From Mycobacterium pseudokansasii (GTDB lineage: Bacteria; Actinomycetota; Actinomycetes; Mycobacteriales; Mycobacteriaceae): a stretch of 64,000 nt of DNA. Each line of letters opens with the position of its first letter. Within the stretch, counting starts at the first letter, position 1. The position numbers and the translations under genes were made by a program. The notes beneath the pieces are model-generated. The model was not told where the DNA came from, ran no database searches, and worked only from the letters and a program-made list of their open reading frames with translations. The stretch covers positions 1,364,001 to 1,428,000 of the forward strand of contig NZ_UPHU01000001.1 of the NCBI RefSeq assembly GCF_900566075.1, read 5' to 3'. Positions 36,357-45,923 of the stretch are shown here, piece after piece.

Positions 36357-37933
36357 CGCGACCCCCGGTTGCGTCGGCGACCGCGAAGGGCAGTCCATGC
36401 CGCCCGGCAGTTCGCGACCAGGTCCGGCGACAGACCCAGCCCCTCGGTCAGGACATGACGATCCACAATGTCGAGGGCCTTCTCCATCTCGTTCGCCTTC
36501 AGGAGTAGATCGACGTCGCGGGCAAGTTCGGTGCTCGCGTACGCCGGCGGCGGGACCGGCAACAGCTCGGCCTCACCCGGCTCGAGCTCCAGGACGCCGC
36601 CGCCATAACTGCGGCCCATGATCTCGGCGAACGCGAACGTCGCGCTGTTGTGGAAGACGGCGGCAAGCCTTGCCGGATCGACGGTGGGGTCCACCCGCAC
36701 CCGATGCACGGTGTCGGTGCTCGTCGCCGCGGCCGCATTGACCGTCAGGCGCGGCGCGCAGTGGATTTGGCGCAGCATGAAAAGGTCCGGAATCCACAGC
36801 GACGGGGTCCGCCACCACGGTTTGCGGATCGAGCACTTGTAACCCAGATGCACCCCGGCGGTTTCACCGGCGGCAAGGTGGGCGGCAAGAGCGGGATCTG
36901 CTGCCGGGGCCGCGGGGGCGTCCAGCAGCCAGGTTCGGTGCCCGGCGGCGATATCGCTTGCCCGGCAGTCGTCGTCGTAGACCAGACCGGTGAGTTGGGC
37001 ACTGCGGGAGACCAGCGGAACGCAGTGCCGCTGCAGCCCCAGCGCGGCCGCCTCGGCGTCGGTGAAGGTGAAGAAGCTGTTGCGGCCGGTCACGATGCCC
37101 ACGTCCACTTCCGCCAGCTCGCCGAGCCTGACCATGGTCCCGGACCGGCGCAGTGCGCGTAACAGCTCGATCTGACCCGGGTCGAGGAAATAGGTGGTCC
37201 ACTTTTCTTTTTGGTGAAGGAGTGCCGGAGCGGTCTCGCCGGTGAGGTTCGCGCGCTCGAGCCCACCGGCATCGGCGAGGTTGACCGTGCGTATCCGCGC
37301 CGGACCCGCACCGACCACTCCGCAGAACAACACGACTTCTTGCAGGATCGCGTCGAATACCAATCGCTCGAAGGTCACCAGCGTGATTTCGTGATAACTG
37401 CTCAGCAGAAATTCCCGCAGCTGCGCGGCGTAACTGACCTGCAACAACTCCGCCGGAACCACCAGGCCCACTCGTCCGCCCTCGCGCACCAGGGCGGTGC
37501 TGGCCACGACGAACGGGACCCAGGCATTGGTCAGCTTCGTCGGGCGCAGGCCCGCGCTACGCATCAGTTCCAGGGCGGGTTCTCGTTGATCGGATGCCCA
37601 GTTGCCGAAGCGAATATAGGGCGGGTTGCCGGCGATGCCGTCCCAGCTGCCGGGTCGGGTCGTATGCCGCCAACGGAAAAAGTTGTCGACGTCGACGGCG
37701 GCGAATTCTCGCGACTTCTTCGCTTCCCGCTCAACGAGTTCCACACCGTGCGCCCGGGAGGTGAGGGCGGCCAGTTCGCGCAGGATCCGGCCATCTCCGC
37801 AGGAGGGCTCCAGTATCCGTGGGCCGGCCTCGCAGACCCAGCGAGCCAGGAACCGGGCCACAGCCGGCGGCGTGTAGTAGCCGCCGCGGACCTTGTCGGC
37901 GGACGCCGCGGCCTTACCCGCGAATGTCGTCAT
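36353..37933 (-). CDS. mamA: DNA adenine methyltransferase MamA
   Basis: 526-aa N6-adenine methyltransferase. It has [15 protein letters not shown], the AdoMet loop [16 protein letters not shown] and the catalytic [11 protein letters not shown]. The C-terminal half (target recognition) is less conserved: [45 protein letters not shown]. It is the ortholog of Rv3263, which methylates CTGGAG and affects promoter activity in M. tuberculosis. No restriction endonuclease gene is adjacent, so it is an orphan methylase. ATG 37933 overlaps the fbiB stop (ATGA) and is preferred over upstream codons without homology. Confidence 0.92.
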   Translation of the reverse strand: MTTFAGKAAASADKVRGGYYTPPAVARFLARWVCEAGPRILEPSCGDGRILRELAALTSRAHGVELVEREAKKSREFAAVDVDNFFRWRHTTRPGSWDGIAGNPPYIRFGNWASDQREPALELMRSAGLRPTKLTNAWVPFVVASTALVREGGRVGLVVPAELLQVSYAAQLREFLLSSYHEITLVTFERLVFDAILQEVVLFCGVVGAGPARIRTVNLADAGGLERANLTGETAPALLHQKEKWTTYFLDPGQIELLRALRRSGTMVRLGELAEVDVGIVTGRNSFFTFTDAEAAALGLQRHCVPLVSRSAQLTGLVYDDDCRASDIAAGHRTWLLDAPAAPAADPALAAHLAAGETAGVHLGYKCSIRKPWWRTPSLWIPDLFMLRQIHCAPRLTVNAAAATSTDTVHRVRVDPTVDPARLAAVFHNSATFAFAEIMGRSYGGGVLELEPGEAELLPVPPPAYASTELARDVDLLLKANEMEKALDIVDRHVLTEGLGLSPDLVANCRAAWTALRGRRRNRGSR

Positions 37934-39270
37934 TTGCGGACCAACAGGTCCCCGACGGGCGCCGGCTCGCGCACCCCCGTCGGCTCTTGCGCGTAGCCGA
38001 TCGCGATGGCGCCCAACGGCTCCCAGTCGGCAGGCAACTGCAATTCGGCACGCACCAGATCGGCGGCGAAGATCGTCGAGCCGATCCAGCAACTGCCCAG
38101 CCCACGCACCGCCAGGGCAACCAGCAGGGCTTGCACCGCGGCTCCGGCCGCGACGGTGAACATGGTGTGCTCGGCGTGGCCGCGCGCCGCGTCGGGGTAG
38201 ACGTGGGCACCCTCCGGGACGAGCATCGGGATGACGACGTCGGGTGCGTCGTAGAGGATTTGGCCGCGGGCGACGCGGCGTTCGACGGCCTCGGCCGGCC
38301 TGCCGTCGCCGGCCAGATCGGAACGCCACTTGTCTTTCATCCGGTCGAGCAGCCGGGCGCGCACCGTCGGCGTCTGCAACCATACGAACCGCACCGGCCT
38401 GGTGTGGTGCGGGGCCGGCGCGGTGAGCGCCTCGGCGACCGCGGACTCGACGAGCTCCGGCGGCACCGGCTCGGCACTGAACCGGCGAACCGACGTGCGC
38501 AACAGCTGGGCCTGTCGGCGCCCCAGCTCGATGGCTTCGGCCGTGCCGAGCCAGAACAGGTCCTCGGCGCCCGGCCGCACCAAGCGCCGCGCCGTGGAGC
38601 CGTCGTCGCGGACCGGCAGCCCGCGGACCACGGCCACCGGCAGCGCCGTCAACTTGCCCTTGACCAGATCGGCGGCGGCGGCGATCTCGTCGGCGACCGC
38701 GATCTCGGTGACGACCAATTCGTTGCCGTGCCGGTCCAGGACGCCCGCATAGTCATGCAACACCGCCAGACCGGCGGCGCCGATCGCGGCGTCGATCTGG
38801 CCGCAACGCCAGGCGCGGCCCATGGTGTCGGTGACCACCACCGCCACGGCGACACCGAGGCGTTCGCGCAGTCCGGTGCGCAGGGTCGCGGCGCTGGCGT
38901 CGGGATCGACGGGCAGCAGCGCCAATTCATTCCGGTTGATGTTGGATCCGTCCACCCCGGCGGCGGCCTGGACCAGCCCGAGCCGGTTCTCGGTGATCAA
39001 GGTCTTGCCCTTGCGGGCCAGTACCCGTACGGCTTCATTGTCGATCAGCTTGCGCCGCAGCCGATCTCTTGCCTCGTCGGACTCCGGCGCCGGCACCAGC
39101 CGGCCCTCGCACTTGGACACCACCTTGCTGGTAACCACCACGACGTCACCGTCGCGCAGCCAGGGCGCGGCGGCGGCGATCGCCGCGCTCAGGTCGTCGC
39201 CGGGCCGGAATTCGGGAAGCCCGGTGACAGGCAAGATTTCGACGACCGATCCGGTGCCGTGCTCGCTCAC
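37930..39270 (-). CDS. fbiB: Coenzyme F420:L-glutamate ligase with C-terminal FMN reductase domain
   Basis: 446-aa bifunctional enzyme. The N-terminal ligase domain (about 1-245) has [57 protein letters not shown] and [17 protein letters not shown]. The C-terminal nitroreductase-like domain has [18 protein letters not shown] and [20 protein letters not shown]. It adds glutamates to F420 and reduces dehydro-F420. GTG 39270 overlaps the fbiA stop (GTGA). Length is close to Rv3262 (448 aa). Confidence 0.95.
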   Translation of the reverse strand: MSEHGTGSVVEILPVTGLPEFRPGDDLSAAIAAAAPWLRDGDVVVVTSKVVSKCEGRLVPAPESDEARDRLRRKLIDNEAVRVLARKGKTLITENRLGLVQAAAGVDGSNINRNELALLPVDPDASAATLRTGLRERLGVAVAVVVTDTMGRAWRCGQIDAAIGAAGLAVLHDYAGVLDRHGNELVVTEIAVADEIAAAADLVKGKLTALPVAVVRGLPVRDDGSTARRLVRPGAEDLFWLGTAEAIELGRRQAQLLRTSVRRFSAEPVPPELVESAVAEALTAPAPHHTRPVRFVWLQTPTVRARLLDRMKDKWRSDLAGDGRPAEAVERRVARGQILYDAPDVVIPMLVPEGAHVYPDAARGHAEHTMFTVAAGAAVQALLVALAVRGLGSCWIGSTIFAADLVRAELQLPADWEPLGAIAIGYAQEPTGVREPAPVGDLLVRK

Positions 39271-40256
39271 GCCGCCACGCCCGCAAGCTCCAGCCCGGCG
39301 CTCACCATCTCAGCTGTTGCCTTCGGGTCGCTCATCAACAGCGGTATCGATCGCACCAGCACGCCATCGATGTCCGCCTGATCGCCCTCGGCCACCAGCC
39401 AGCAGTCGAGTATGCCGGTGGTGGTGCGCGAGCCGTAGTGCCGGCCAACGGCCACCGCGGTGGAATCCACCCCGATCACCGAGAGACACGCATCGGCCAT
39501 GCCGCGCAACGGTTTTCCTCCAATAATTGGCGAGTAGCCGACGATCGGCGCCGGGGTGGCCCGCAGCGCGGCGCGGATGCCGGGGACCGCCAGGATGGCG
39601 CCGATGCTGACCACCGGGTTGGACGGAGCCAGCATGACGACGTCAGCCTCGGCAACGGCGGTCACCACTTCTGTTGTGGCACTCGCTGTTTCGGCGCCGA
39701 TGAAGGCGAAGCTGTGGGTCGGGACCTGGGCACGGTAGCGCACCCACCATTCCTGGAAGTGGATGGCACGCTGGGATTGGGCGACCGGGTCGGTGATCAC
39801 CACGTGGGTCTCGCAACGGTCGTCGCTGACCGGGAGCAATGTCGCCCCCGGTTGCCAGCGGTCGCACAGCGCCGCGGTGATCTGCGATAGTGGGTAGCCG
39901 GCCCGCAGCATCTGAGTGCGCACCAGGTGCGTGGCCAGATCCCGGTCGCCGAGCTGGAACCAGTCCGGCTGCACGCCGTAGCGCGCGAGTTCCTCTTTGG
40001 CGTGCCAGGTTTCGTCGCGATGACCCCAGCCGCGCTGCGGATCGACACCGCCGCCCAGGGTGTACATGCAGGTGTCCAGGTCCGGGCAGACCCGCAGCCC
40101 GTGGATCCAGGCATCGTCACCGATGTTGACCACGGCGGTCAATTCGTGACATGCGTCGTGTCCCGGTATGGCAAACTGTCCCAGGCCGAGCAACTGCTGG
40201 ACCCCCAACAGAAAGCGGGCGCCGCCGACTCCCCCCACGAGAACGGTGACCTTCAC
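39267..40256 (-). CDS. fbiA: 2-phospho-L-lactate transferase (F420 biosynthesis)
   Basis: 329-aa CofD/FbiA protein joining the activated phospholactate or phosphoenolpyruvate unit to the deazaflavin Fo. Motifs are [58 protein letters not shown] and [23 protein letters not shown] 40256 begins the first beta strand. It heads the coupled set fbiA-fbiB-mamA-NUDIX and is divergent from whiB2. Confidence 0.95.
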   Translation of the reverse strand: MKVTVLVGGVGGARFLLGVQQLLGLGQFAIPGHDACHELTAVVNIGDDAWIHGLRVCPDLDTCMYTLGGGVDPQRGWGHRDETWHAKEELARYGVQPDWFQLGDRDLATHLVRTQMLRAGYPLSQITAALCDRWQPGATLLPVSDDRCETHVVITDPVAQSQRAIHFQEWWVRYRAQVPTHSFAFIGAETASATTEVVTAVAEADVVMLAPSNPVVSIGAILAVPGIRAALRATPAPIVGYSPIIGGKPLRGMADACLSVIGVDSTAVAVGRHYGSRTTTGILDCWLVAEGDQADIDGVLVRSIPLLMSDPKATAEMVSAGLELAGVAA

Positions 40257-40593
40257 ATCGCAGGACAGTACCCGCCGGGGAAGGGGAGTCAGGGTGGGGT
40301 TGCCGCGCTTTCACGCCGGCCCCTGACGGGCGTTGTGACGAAGTGCACTAGACACGCCGTAGACCGAACCGAAACAGAATCGCGGAAATTTGATCACGAG
40401 ATGGTATGGAAATGCGCCGGAATGCTTGACCCGGCTGCCCAATGCGTGTCTAATCACATGAGTGTCATTTCCCGGTTGGCCGGCCGGTTTCGGTGTCGCA
40501 GACCGAGATTCGATCACTAGTTCGAATTGGGTTAACTGCACATCAAAACAGTGGCAAACCATTTCACGATCTATTAGGTGAGGAGGCGGCGGC
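40257..40593. other. Divergent promoter region fbiA / whiB2
   Basis: No gene in 337 bp. The whiB2-proximal 200 bp are less GC-rich than the surroundings (for example around 40375-40400 and 40500-40570), as expected for a long whiB2 leader and promoter. I see no clear operator. Confidence 0.5.
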
Positions 40594-40968
40594 ATGTCCT
40601 ATGAGCACCTTAGGGGTGTGATGGCAGGCGCACCGCACACCGCTGCCGGCTCGGCGACAGTGCCATCGATGGAGATTGCCCGACCGCACTTGAGTTTGGT
40701 TCCCGACGCGTTCGAGCCCCAGCCGGCGCCGGCGCCCGCCGAGCCGCCCGCCGACCAGTGGCAGGACCGCGCCCTTTGTGCCCAAACGGATCCCGAGGCG
40801 TTCTTTCCGGAGAAAGGCGGCTCGACCCGCGAGGCAAAGAAGATCTGCCTTGGCTGCGAGGTGCGCCACGAGTGCCTGGAATACGCGCTGGCTCACGACG
40901 AGCGTTTCGGCATCTGGGGTGGCCTGTCCGAGCGCGAGCGTCGTCGCCTCAAGCGCGGCATTATCTGA
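40594..40968 (+). CDS. whiB2: WhiB2 iron-sulfur regulator
   Basis: 124 aa, longer than M. tuberculosis WhiB2 (89 aa) because of an extended variable N-terminus. The WhiB domain has four cluster cysteines (62, 85, 88, 94: LCAQ, ICLGC, HECL), the turn GIWGGLSERERR and a basic end RRLKRGII. WhiB2 (the WhmD/WhiB ortholog) controls septation genes with WhiA. ATG 40594 follows GAGGAGG, which supports the longer start; the shorter protein would begin around residue 36. Confidence 0.95.
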   Translation: MSYEHLRGVMAGAPHTAAGSATVPSMEIARPHLSLVPDAFEPQPAPAPAEPPADQWQDRALCAQTDPEAFFPEKGGSTREAKKICLGCEVRHECLEYALAHDERFGIWGGLSERERRRLKRGII

Positions 40969-41016
40969 TCGGGATCTGATCGGGATCTGATCAGGGTCTG
41001 GAGGGCGGCCCGCTGC

Positions 41017-41526
41017 TCATTCGTCCTCGATCGTCGGGTCGACGACCGAGGGCTCGACATCCAGATAGCTGGCCACCTGGGCCACCAAGATTTCGTGCAA
41101 CAACTCGCCAAGCTCCAGGGTGTCCTTCGCCCGTCGCTCAATTGGCTTGCGGAACAAGACAATTCGTGCTCGCGTCGCATTGCCGCGGACGTCGACTCCA
41201 GCCGGTATCAGCCGGGCAAGCGGGATCGGCCCGTCGGCGATGACTTCGGGCGGCCACTGCACGCTCTCGGGATCCTTGGCTGAGATGCGCGGGATCTCGT
41301 CCACCGCGACGTCCAATTCGGACACCCGGTCCTGCCAGTGGCGCTCGATGGGTTCGTAGGCTTCCAGCACCGCCATGTCGAACCGCTCGGACCGGCTGCG
41401 CCACCCCGGCACCGTCGGCGGCAGCAGCGGGCCACGCCACTCGCGGCCTCGGCGCCGCACCCGGCGCGCCGCCGCGGATCTGCCACCCGGCCGGCCGCTG
41501 CGCGGGTAGCCGCGGGAATCGCTCAC
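41017..41526 (-). CDS. Metallopeptidase-family (PF06262-like) protein, probably inactive
   Basis: 169 aa; the region from GPLLPPTVPGWRSRSERFDM onward matches Rv3259 (139 aa). The family usually has an HExxH zinc motif; here the position reads LLHEILVAQV, with the second His missing, so proteolysis is unlikely. Other conserved parts are VDEIPRISAKDPESVQWPPE and ARIVLFRKPIERRAKD. GTG 41526 is taken as start, adding an Arg/Gly-rich N-terminus; a shorter start is possible. It is divergent from the DUF3499 gene. Confidence 0.82.
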   Translation of the reverse strand: MSDSRGYPRSGRPGGRSAAARRVRRRGREWRGPLLPPTVPGWRSRSERFDMAVLEAYEPIERHWQDRVSELDVAVDEIPRISAKDPESVQWPPEVIADGPIPLARLIPAGVDVRGNATRARIVLFRKPIERRAKDTLELGELLHEILVAQVASYLDVEPSVVDPTIEDE

Positions 41527-41615
41527 GCGCCGATGGTAACGGTTGAACATCGCGCCCGGAACGGATGCGCGTGTCCGCCGCTTCGGCGGCGTTTCCGCAC
41601 GATAGCCTTTCGGTC

Positions 41616-42074
41616 GTGAACGTACCCCGTCGCTGCTGCCGACCCGGGTGTCCGCATTATGCAGTGGCAACGTTGACGTTCGTCTACTCGGACTCGACGG
41701 CGGTCGTGGGTCCGCTCGCCACCGCACGTGAACCGCACTCCTGGGATCTGTGCGTCAGCCACGCCGGCCGCATCACCGCGCCGCGCGGGTGGGAGCTGGT
41801 GCGCCATGCCGGGCCGCTACCCACCAATCCCGATGAGGACGATCTGGTTGCGCTGGCCGACGCGGTGCGCGAGGGCGGCTCCGTGGCTGCCGCGGCCTAT
41901 CCCGGCAGAAACGGCTCGCCGCACAACGGCTTCCCCGATCCCGTTGTGCACCACGCCGGTGTCCATACCGGTGCACATGCCACCGCCCCGACTGGTGGCG
42001 TGTTCGCGCCGTCCGAACATCGCGATGGACGTCGCCGCGGACACCTGCGCGTGTTGCCCGATCCCCCCGACTAG
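41616..42074 (+). CDS. DUF3499 protein (Rv3258c type)
   Basis: 152 aa. A conserved N-terminal half (VNVPRRCCRPGCPHYAVATL, then FVYSDSTAVVGPLATAREPH and SWDLCVSHAGRITAPRGWEL) contains three clustered Cys and a later Cys-His pair that could bind zinc. The C-terminal half is variable, ending RRRGHLRVLPDPPD. GTG 41616 fits the family start. Function is unknown. It precedes pmmA by 135 bp. Confidence 0.88.
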   Translation: MNVPRRCCRPGCPHYAVATLTFVYSDSTAVVGPLATAREPHSWDLCVSHAGRITAPRGWELVRHAGPLPTNPDEDDLVALADAVREGGSVAAAAYPGRNGSPHNGFPDPVVHHAGVHTGAHATAPTGGVFAPSEHRDGRRRGHLRVLPDPPD

Positions 42075-42209
42075 TCCCGACCAGCCCGGCCGATTCCCGC
42101 AGCCAGCAGCCGGTTCGGCTCCGGTCGACACCGATGCCGTCCGCGACTTCGCCGGGCCGATAGGCTGGCGGCCAAGGGACGAAGAAACCAAGTCGTCAGG
42201 AGCCCCGCC

Positions 42210-43604
42210 ATGTCTTGGCCCGCCGCGGTTATCAATCGTGTTATCAAGGCTTATGACGTGCGCGGGTTGGTCGGGGAAGAGATCAATGAGTCGCTGACCG
42301 CCGATATCGGCGCGGTGTTCGCCCGGTTGATGCACGCCGAGGGCGCGCGGCAGGTGGTGATCGGCCACGATATGCGCGACAGCTCGCCGTCGCTGGCCGC
42401 CGCGTTTGCCGACGGGGTGACCGGACAGGGCCTCGACGTGGTGCGCATCGGTTTGGCGTCGACCGATCAGCTCTATTTCGCCTCGGGACTGCTGGACTGC
42501 CCCGGCGCGATGTTCACCGCCAGCCACAACCCCGCCGCATACAACGGCATCAAGCTGTGCCGGGCCGGTGCCAAGCCGGTGGGTGCGGACACCGGACTCA
42601 TCGCCATCCGGGACGATCTCATCAATGGCGTGCCCGCCTATGACGGGCCGCCCGGAACGCGCACCGACCGGGATGTGCTGGACGACTACGGGAAATTCCT
42701 GCGATCGCTGGTCAATACCACCGACCTGCGGCCGTTACGGGTGGCCGTAGACGCCGGCAACGGGATGGCCGGCCACACCGCGCCGGCCGTGCTCGGCCCG
42801 ATCGGCTCGATTACTTTGCTGCCCTTGTACTTCGAGCTCGACGGCTCGTTCCCCAATCACGAGGCCAACCCGCTCGACCCGGCCAACCTGGTGGACCTGC
42901 AGACGTATGTGCGTGACACCGGCGCCGATATCGGCCTGGCCTTCGACGGAGACGCCGACCGCTGCTTCGTGGTCGACGAGACCGGCCATCCCGTGTCGCC
43001 GTCGACGGTGACCAGCCTGGTGGCAGCGCGCGAACTCGGCCGGGAGATCGGCGCCACCGTGATCCACAACGTGATCACCTCGCGCGCGGTGCCCGAACTG
43101 GTCGTCGAGCGCGGCGGCACGCCACTGCGCTCGCGAGTCGGACACTCCTACATCAAGGCGCTGATGGCCGACACCGGCGCGATCTTCGGCGGCGAACACT
43201 CGGCCCACTACTACTTCCGCGACTTCTGGGGCGCCGATTCGGGGATGCTGGCCGCGCTGTATGTGCTGGCCGCCCTCGGCGAGCAGGACCGGCCGTTATC
43301 CGAGCTGACCGCCGACTACCAGCGCTATGAATCGTCGGGTGAGATCAACTTCCACGTGGCCGACGCCGAGGCCTGCGTGGAGGCGGTGCTGAAGTCGTTC
43401 GGCAACCGGGTCCAGTCCATCGACCACCTCGACGGGGTAACGGTGGATCTGGGCGACGACAGCTGGTTCAACCTGCGCAGCTCCAACACCGAGCCGTTGC
43501 TGCGGCTCAACGTGGAGGCCCGCACCGCCGAGGATGTCGATGCGGTGGTGCGGCAGGTCAGCGGTGAAATCGCGGGACAGCCGCAGGCGGAGGCCGGACC
43601 GTGA
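42210..43604 (+). CDS. pmmA: Phosphomannomutase / phosphoglucomutase
   Basis: 464-aa alpha-D-phosphohexomutase matching Rv3257c (465 aa). It has KAYDVRGLVGEEI, the phosphoserine loop FTASHNPAAYNGIKLC, the metal-binding loop AFDGDADRCFVVDE, and the sugar-binding GGEHSAHYYFRDFW. The C-terminal phosphate-binding loop is RSSNTEPLLRLNVEA. It converts mannose-6-P to mannose-1-P for GDP-mannose synthesis by manB. The next gene overlaps its stop by 4 bp (GTGA). Confidence 0.95.
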   Translation: MSWPAAVINRVIKAYDVRGLVGEEINESLTADIGAVFARLMHAEGARQVVIGHDMRDSSPSLAAAFADGVTGQGLDVVRIGLASTDQLYFASGLLDCPGAMFTASHNPAAYNGIKLCRAGAKPVGADTGLIAIRDDLINGVPAYDGPPGTRTDRDVLDDYGKFLRSLVNTTDLRPLRVAVDAGNGMAGHTAPAVLGPIGSITLLPLYFELDGSFPNHEANPLDPANLVDLQTYVRDTGADIGLAFDGDADRCFVVDETGHPVSPSTVTSLVAARELGREIGATVIHNVITSRAVPELVVERGGTPLRSRVGHSYIKALMADTGAIFGGEHSAHYYFRDFWGADSGMLAALYVLAALGEQDRPLSELTADYQRYESSGEINFHVADAEACVEAVLKSFGNRVQSIDHLDGVTVDLGDDSWFNLRSSNTEPLLRLNVEARTAEDVDAVVRQVSGEIAGQPQAEAGP

Positions 43605-44689
43605 GCGCCGTCCAGTCGGTCGATCTCGAAGACGCCGACGGCCTGATCGCCGCCGACCGCGACGGCCTGTTGCGCGCCGCGTCGACCGCCGGTGCGCAGG
43701 TGCGGGCCATTGCCGCGGCACACGACGAAGGCGAACTGGACTTGCTGCGCGGCGGCGACCGGCCCCGAACGGTGATCTGGGTGGGCGGGCGGGGTCCCGC
43801 CGAGACGGCCGGGGCGATGCTGGTCTCCACGCTCGCGGCTGCGGCCGCCGAGCCGATCGCACTCGCCAGGGAGGCACCGCCCTGGGTGGGTCCGCTTGAC
43901 GTGCTCATTGTCGCCGGCGACGACCCCGGTGATCCCGCACTGGTCGCAGCGGCCGCGACCGGCGTGCGCCGAGGGGCGCGGGTCGTCGTCGTGGCCCCCT
44001 ATGCGGGTCCGCTGCGCGACTCCACGGCCGGTCGAGTCGCGGTGCTGGAACCACGACTACGCGTTCCCGACGAGTTCGGGTTGTGTCGCTACCTGGCCGC
44101 GGGCCTGGCCGCGCTGAGCACCGTGGACCCCAGGTTGCAGATCGACCTGGTATCGCTGGCCGACGAGCTCGATGCCGAGACGCTGCACAACAGCGCCGCC
44201 CGCGAGGTGTTCACCAACCCGGCCAAGACGCTTGCCGCGCGCGTAGCGGGACGCCGGGTTGCGCTGACCGGTGACAACTCCGCCACCCTGGCCCTGGCCC
44301 GCCACGGCAGCTCGGTGCTGCTGCGGATCGCGCAGCAGGTGGCCGCGGCCGCCTGGCTGGCCGACGCGGTGGTGGCGCTGCGGGCCGGCACTGCCGGCTA
44401 TTCGGGGGATGCCTTGTTCCACGACGAGCAGATCGACGGCCCGCTGCCCGAGCGGATGCGGGTGCTGGCGCTGACGCTGGCCGGGGAGCGGACGGTGGTC
44501 GGAGCCCGGATCGCCGGGCTGGACGACATCTACCTGGTCACGGCTGAGGACGCGACGCAGGACCCCGTCACGGCCGGATCGGATGGCCTGCTGATACCGG
44601 CCGAGGCTCAACGTCCCGAACAGCAACTGGCAATATTGGCCGTTCGGCTGGAGATGGCTGCGGTGTATTTGCGACTGGTGCGGGGATAG
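43601..44689 (+). CDS. SIS-like phosphosugar isomerase-type protein (Rv3256c)
   Basis: 362 aa. It resembles TobH / bifunctional phosphoglucose-phosphomannose isomerase-like proteins: VIWVGGRGPAETAGAMLVST, PLDVLIVAGDDPGDPALVAA, NPAKTLAARVAGRRVALTGD and a C-terminal LAGERTVVGARIAGLDDIYL. Its place between pmmA (GTGA overlap) and manA (7 bp) strongly links it to mannose metabolism, but activity in mycobacteria is not known to me. Confidence 0.85.
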   Translation: MSAVQSVDLEDADGLIAADRDGLLRAASTAGAQVRAIAAAHDEGELDLLRGGDRPRTVIWVGGRGPAETAGAMLVSTLAAAAAEPIALAREAPPWVGPLDVLIVAGDDPGDPALVAAAATGVRRGARVVVVAPYAGPLRDSTAGRVAVLEPRLRVPDEFGLCRYLAAGLAALSTVDPRLQIDLVSLADELDAETLHNSAAREVFTNPAKTLAARVAGRRVALTGDNSATLALARHGSSVLLRIAQQVAAAAWLADAVVALRAGTAGYSGDALFHDEQIDGPLPERMRVLALTLAGERTVVGARIAGLDDIYLVTAEDATQDPVTAGSDGLLIPAEAQRPEQQLAILAVRLEMAAVYLRLVRG

Positions 44690-44696
44690 ATACAAG

Positions 44697-45923
44697 GTGG
44701 AATTACTACGGGGAGCGTTACGGACATACGCCTGGGGATCGCGTACCGCTATCGCCGAGTTCACTGGGCGGCCGGTGCCGGCCGCCCACCCCGAAGCCGA
44801 ACTCTGGTTTGGTGCGCACCCGGGTGACCCCGCCTGGCTGGAAACCGACAAAGGCGAAACCTCGTTGCTGGAAGCGCTGAGCGCCGATCCGGAGGGACAG
44901 CTCGGTCACGGGTCGCGGGCCCGGTTCGGCGATATGCTGCCGTTCCTGGTGAAGGTCCTGGCCGCCGACGAGCCGTTGTCGCTGCAGGCCCACCCCAGCG
45001 CCGAGCAGGCTATCGAGGGTTATCTACGGGAAGAACGGCTGGGCATTCCGGTGGCTTCGCCGGTGCGCAACTACCGCGACACCAGTCACAAGCCCGAGTT
45101 GCTGGTGGCGTTGCAGCCGTTCGAGGCGCTGGCCGGCTTCCGTCAGGCCGCCCGCACCCGCGAGCTGCTGCAAGCGCTGGCGGTGTCCGACCTCGACCCG
45201 TTCATCGACTTGCTCAGCGACCAATCCGACGCCGACGGCCTGCGTGCGTTGTTCACCACCTGGATCACCGCGCCCCAGCCCGACATCGACGTGCTGGTGC
45301 CCGCCGTGCTGGAGGGCGCCATTCACTACGTCAGCTCCGGCGCGGCGGAATTCGCCGCGGAAGTCAAGACGGTGCTGGAACTGGGCGAGCGTTACCCCGG
45401 CGACGCCGGGGTGCTCGCGGCGTTGTTGCTCAACCGGATCAGCCTTTCGCCGGGTGAGGCGATATTCCTGCCGGCCGGCAACTTGCACACCTATCTGCGT
45501 GGTTTCGCGCTCGAGGTAATGGCCAACTCCGACAACGTATTACGTGGCGGCCTGACCCCCAAGCACGTCGACGTGCCGGAGCTGCTGCGGGTGCTGGACT
45601 TCGCCCCGACAGCGGAGTCGGAACTGCGGCCGCCGATCCGGCGCGACGGGCTGGAGCTGGTTTACGACACCCCGGCCGAGGAGTTCGCGGTCGCGTTGCT
45701 GGCGCTCGACGCAGATCAGCTGGGCCACGAGATCGACGCACCCTGCAGCCATGAGGGCCCACAGATCTTGTTGTGCACCGAGGGTTCGACCATGATCCAT
45801 GGAAAGTCGAAGTCGCTGACGCTCAAGCAGGGCATGGCTGCCTGGGTGGCCGCTGACGACGGCCCGATTCGGCTGCTCGCGCACGAGCCCACGAAACTGT
45901 TCAGGGCTACCGTAGGGCTGTGA
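44697..45923 (+). CDS. manA: Mannose-6-phosphate isomerase
   Basis: 408 aa, same length as Rv3255c. This type I PMI shows zinc-site motifs AHPEAELWFGAHPGD, LPFLVKVLAADEPLSLQAHP and HKPELLVALQPFEALAGF, and FLPAGNLHTYLRGFALEVMA with NSDNVLRGGLTPKH. It interconverts fructose-6-P and mannose-6-P, feeding pmmA and manB. GTG 44697 gives the expected N-terminus. Its last 17 bp overlap the convergent monooxygenase gene. Confidence 0.95.
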   Translation: MELLRGALRTYAWGSRTAIAEFTGRPVPAAHPEAELWFGAHPGDPAWLETDKGETSLLEALSADPEGQLGHGSRARFGDMLPFLVKVLAADEPLSLQAHPSAEQAIEGYLREERLGIPVASPVRNYRDTSHKPELLVALQPFEALAGFRQAARTRELLQALAVSDLDPFIDLLSDQSDADGLRALFTTWITAPQPDIDVLVPAVLEGAIHYVSSGAAEFAAEVKTVLELGERYPGDAGVLAALLLNRISLSPGEAIFLPAGNLHTYLRGFALEVMANSDNVLRGGLTPKHVDVPELLRVLDFAPTAESELRPPIRRDGLELVYDTPAEEFAVALLALDADQLGHEIDAPCSHEGPQILLCTEGSTMIHGKSKSLTLKQGMAAWVAADDGPIRLLAHEPTKLFRATVGL

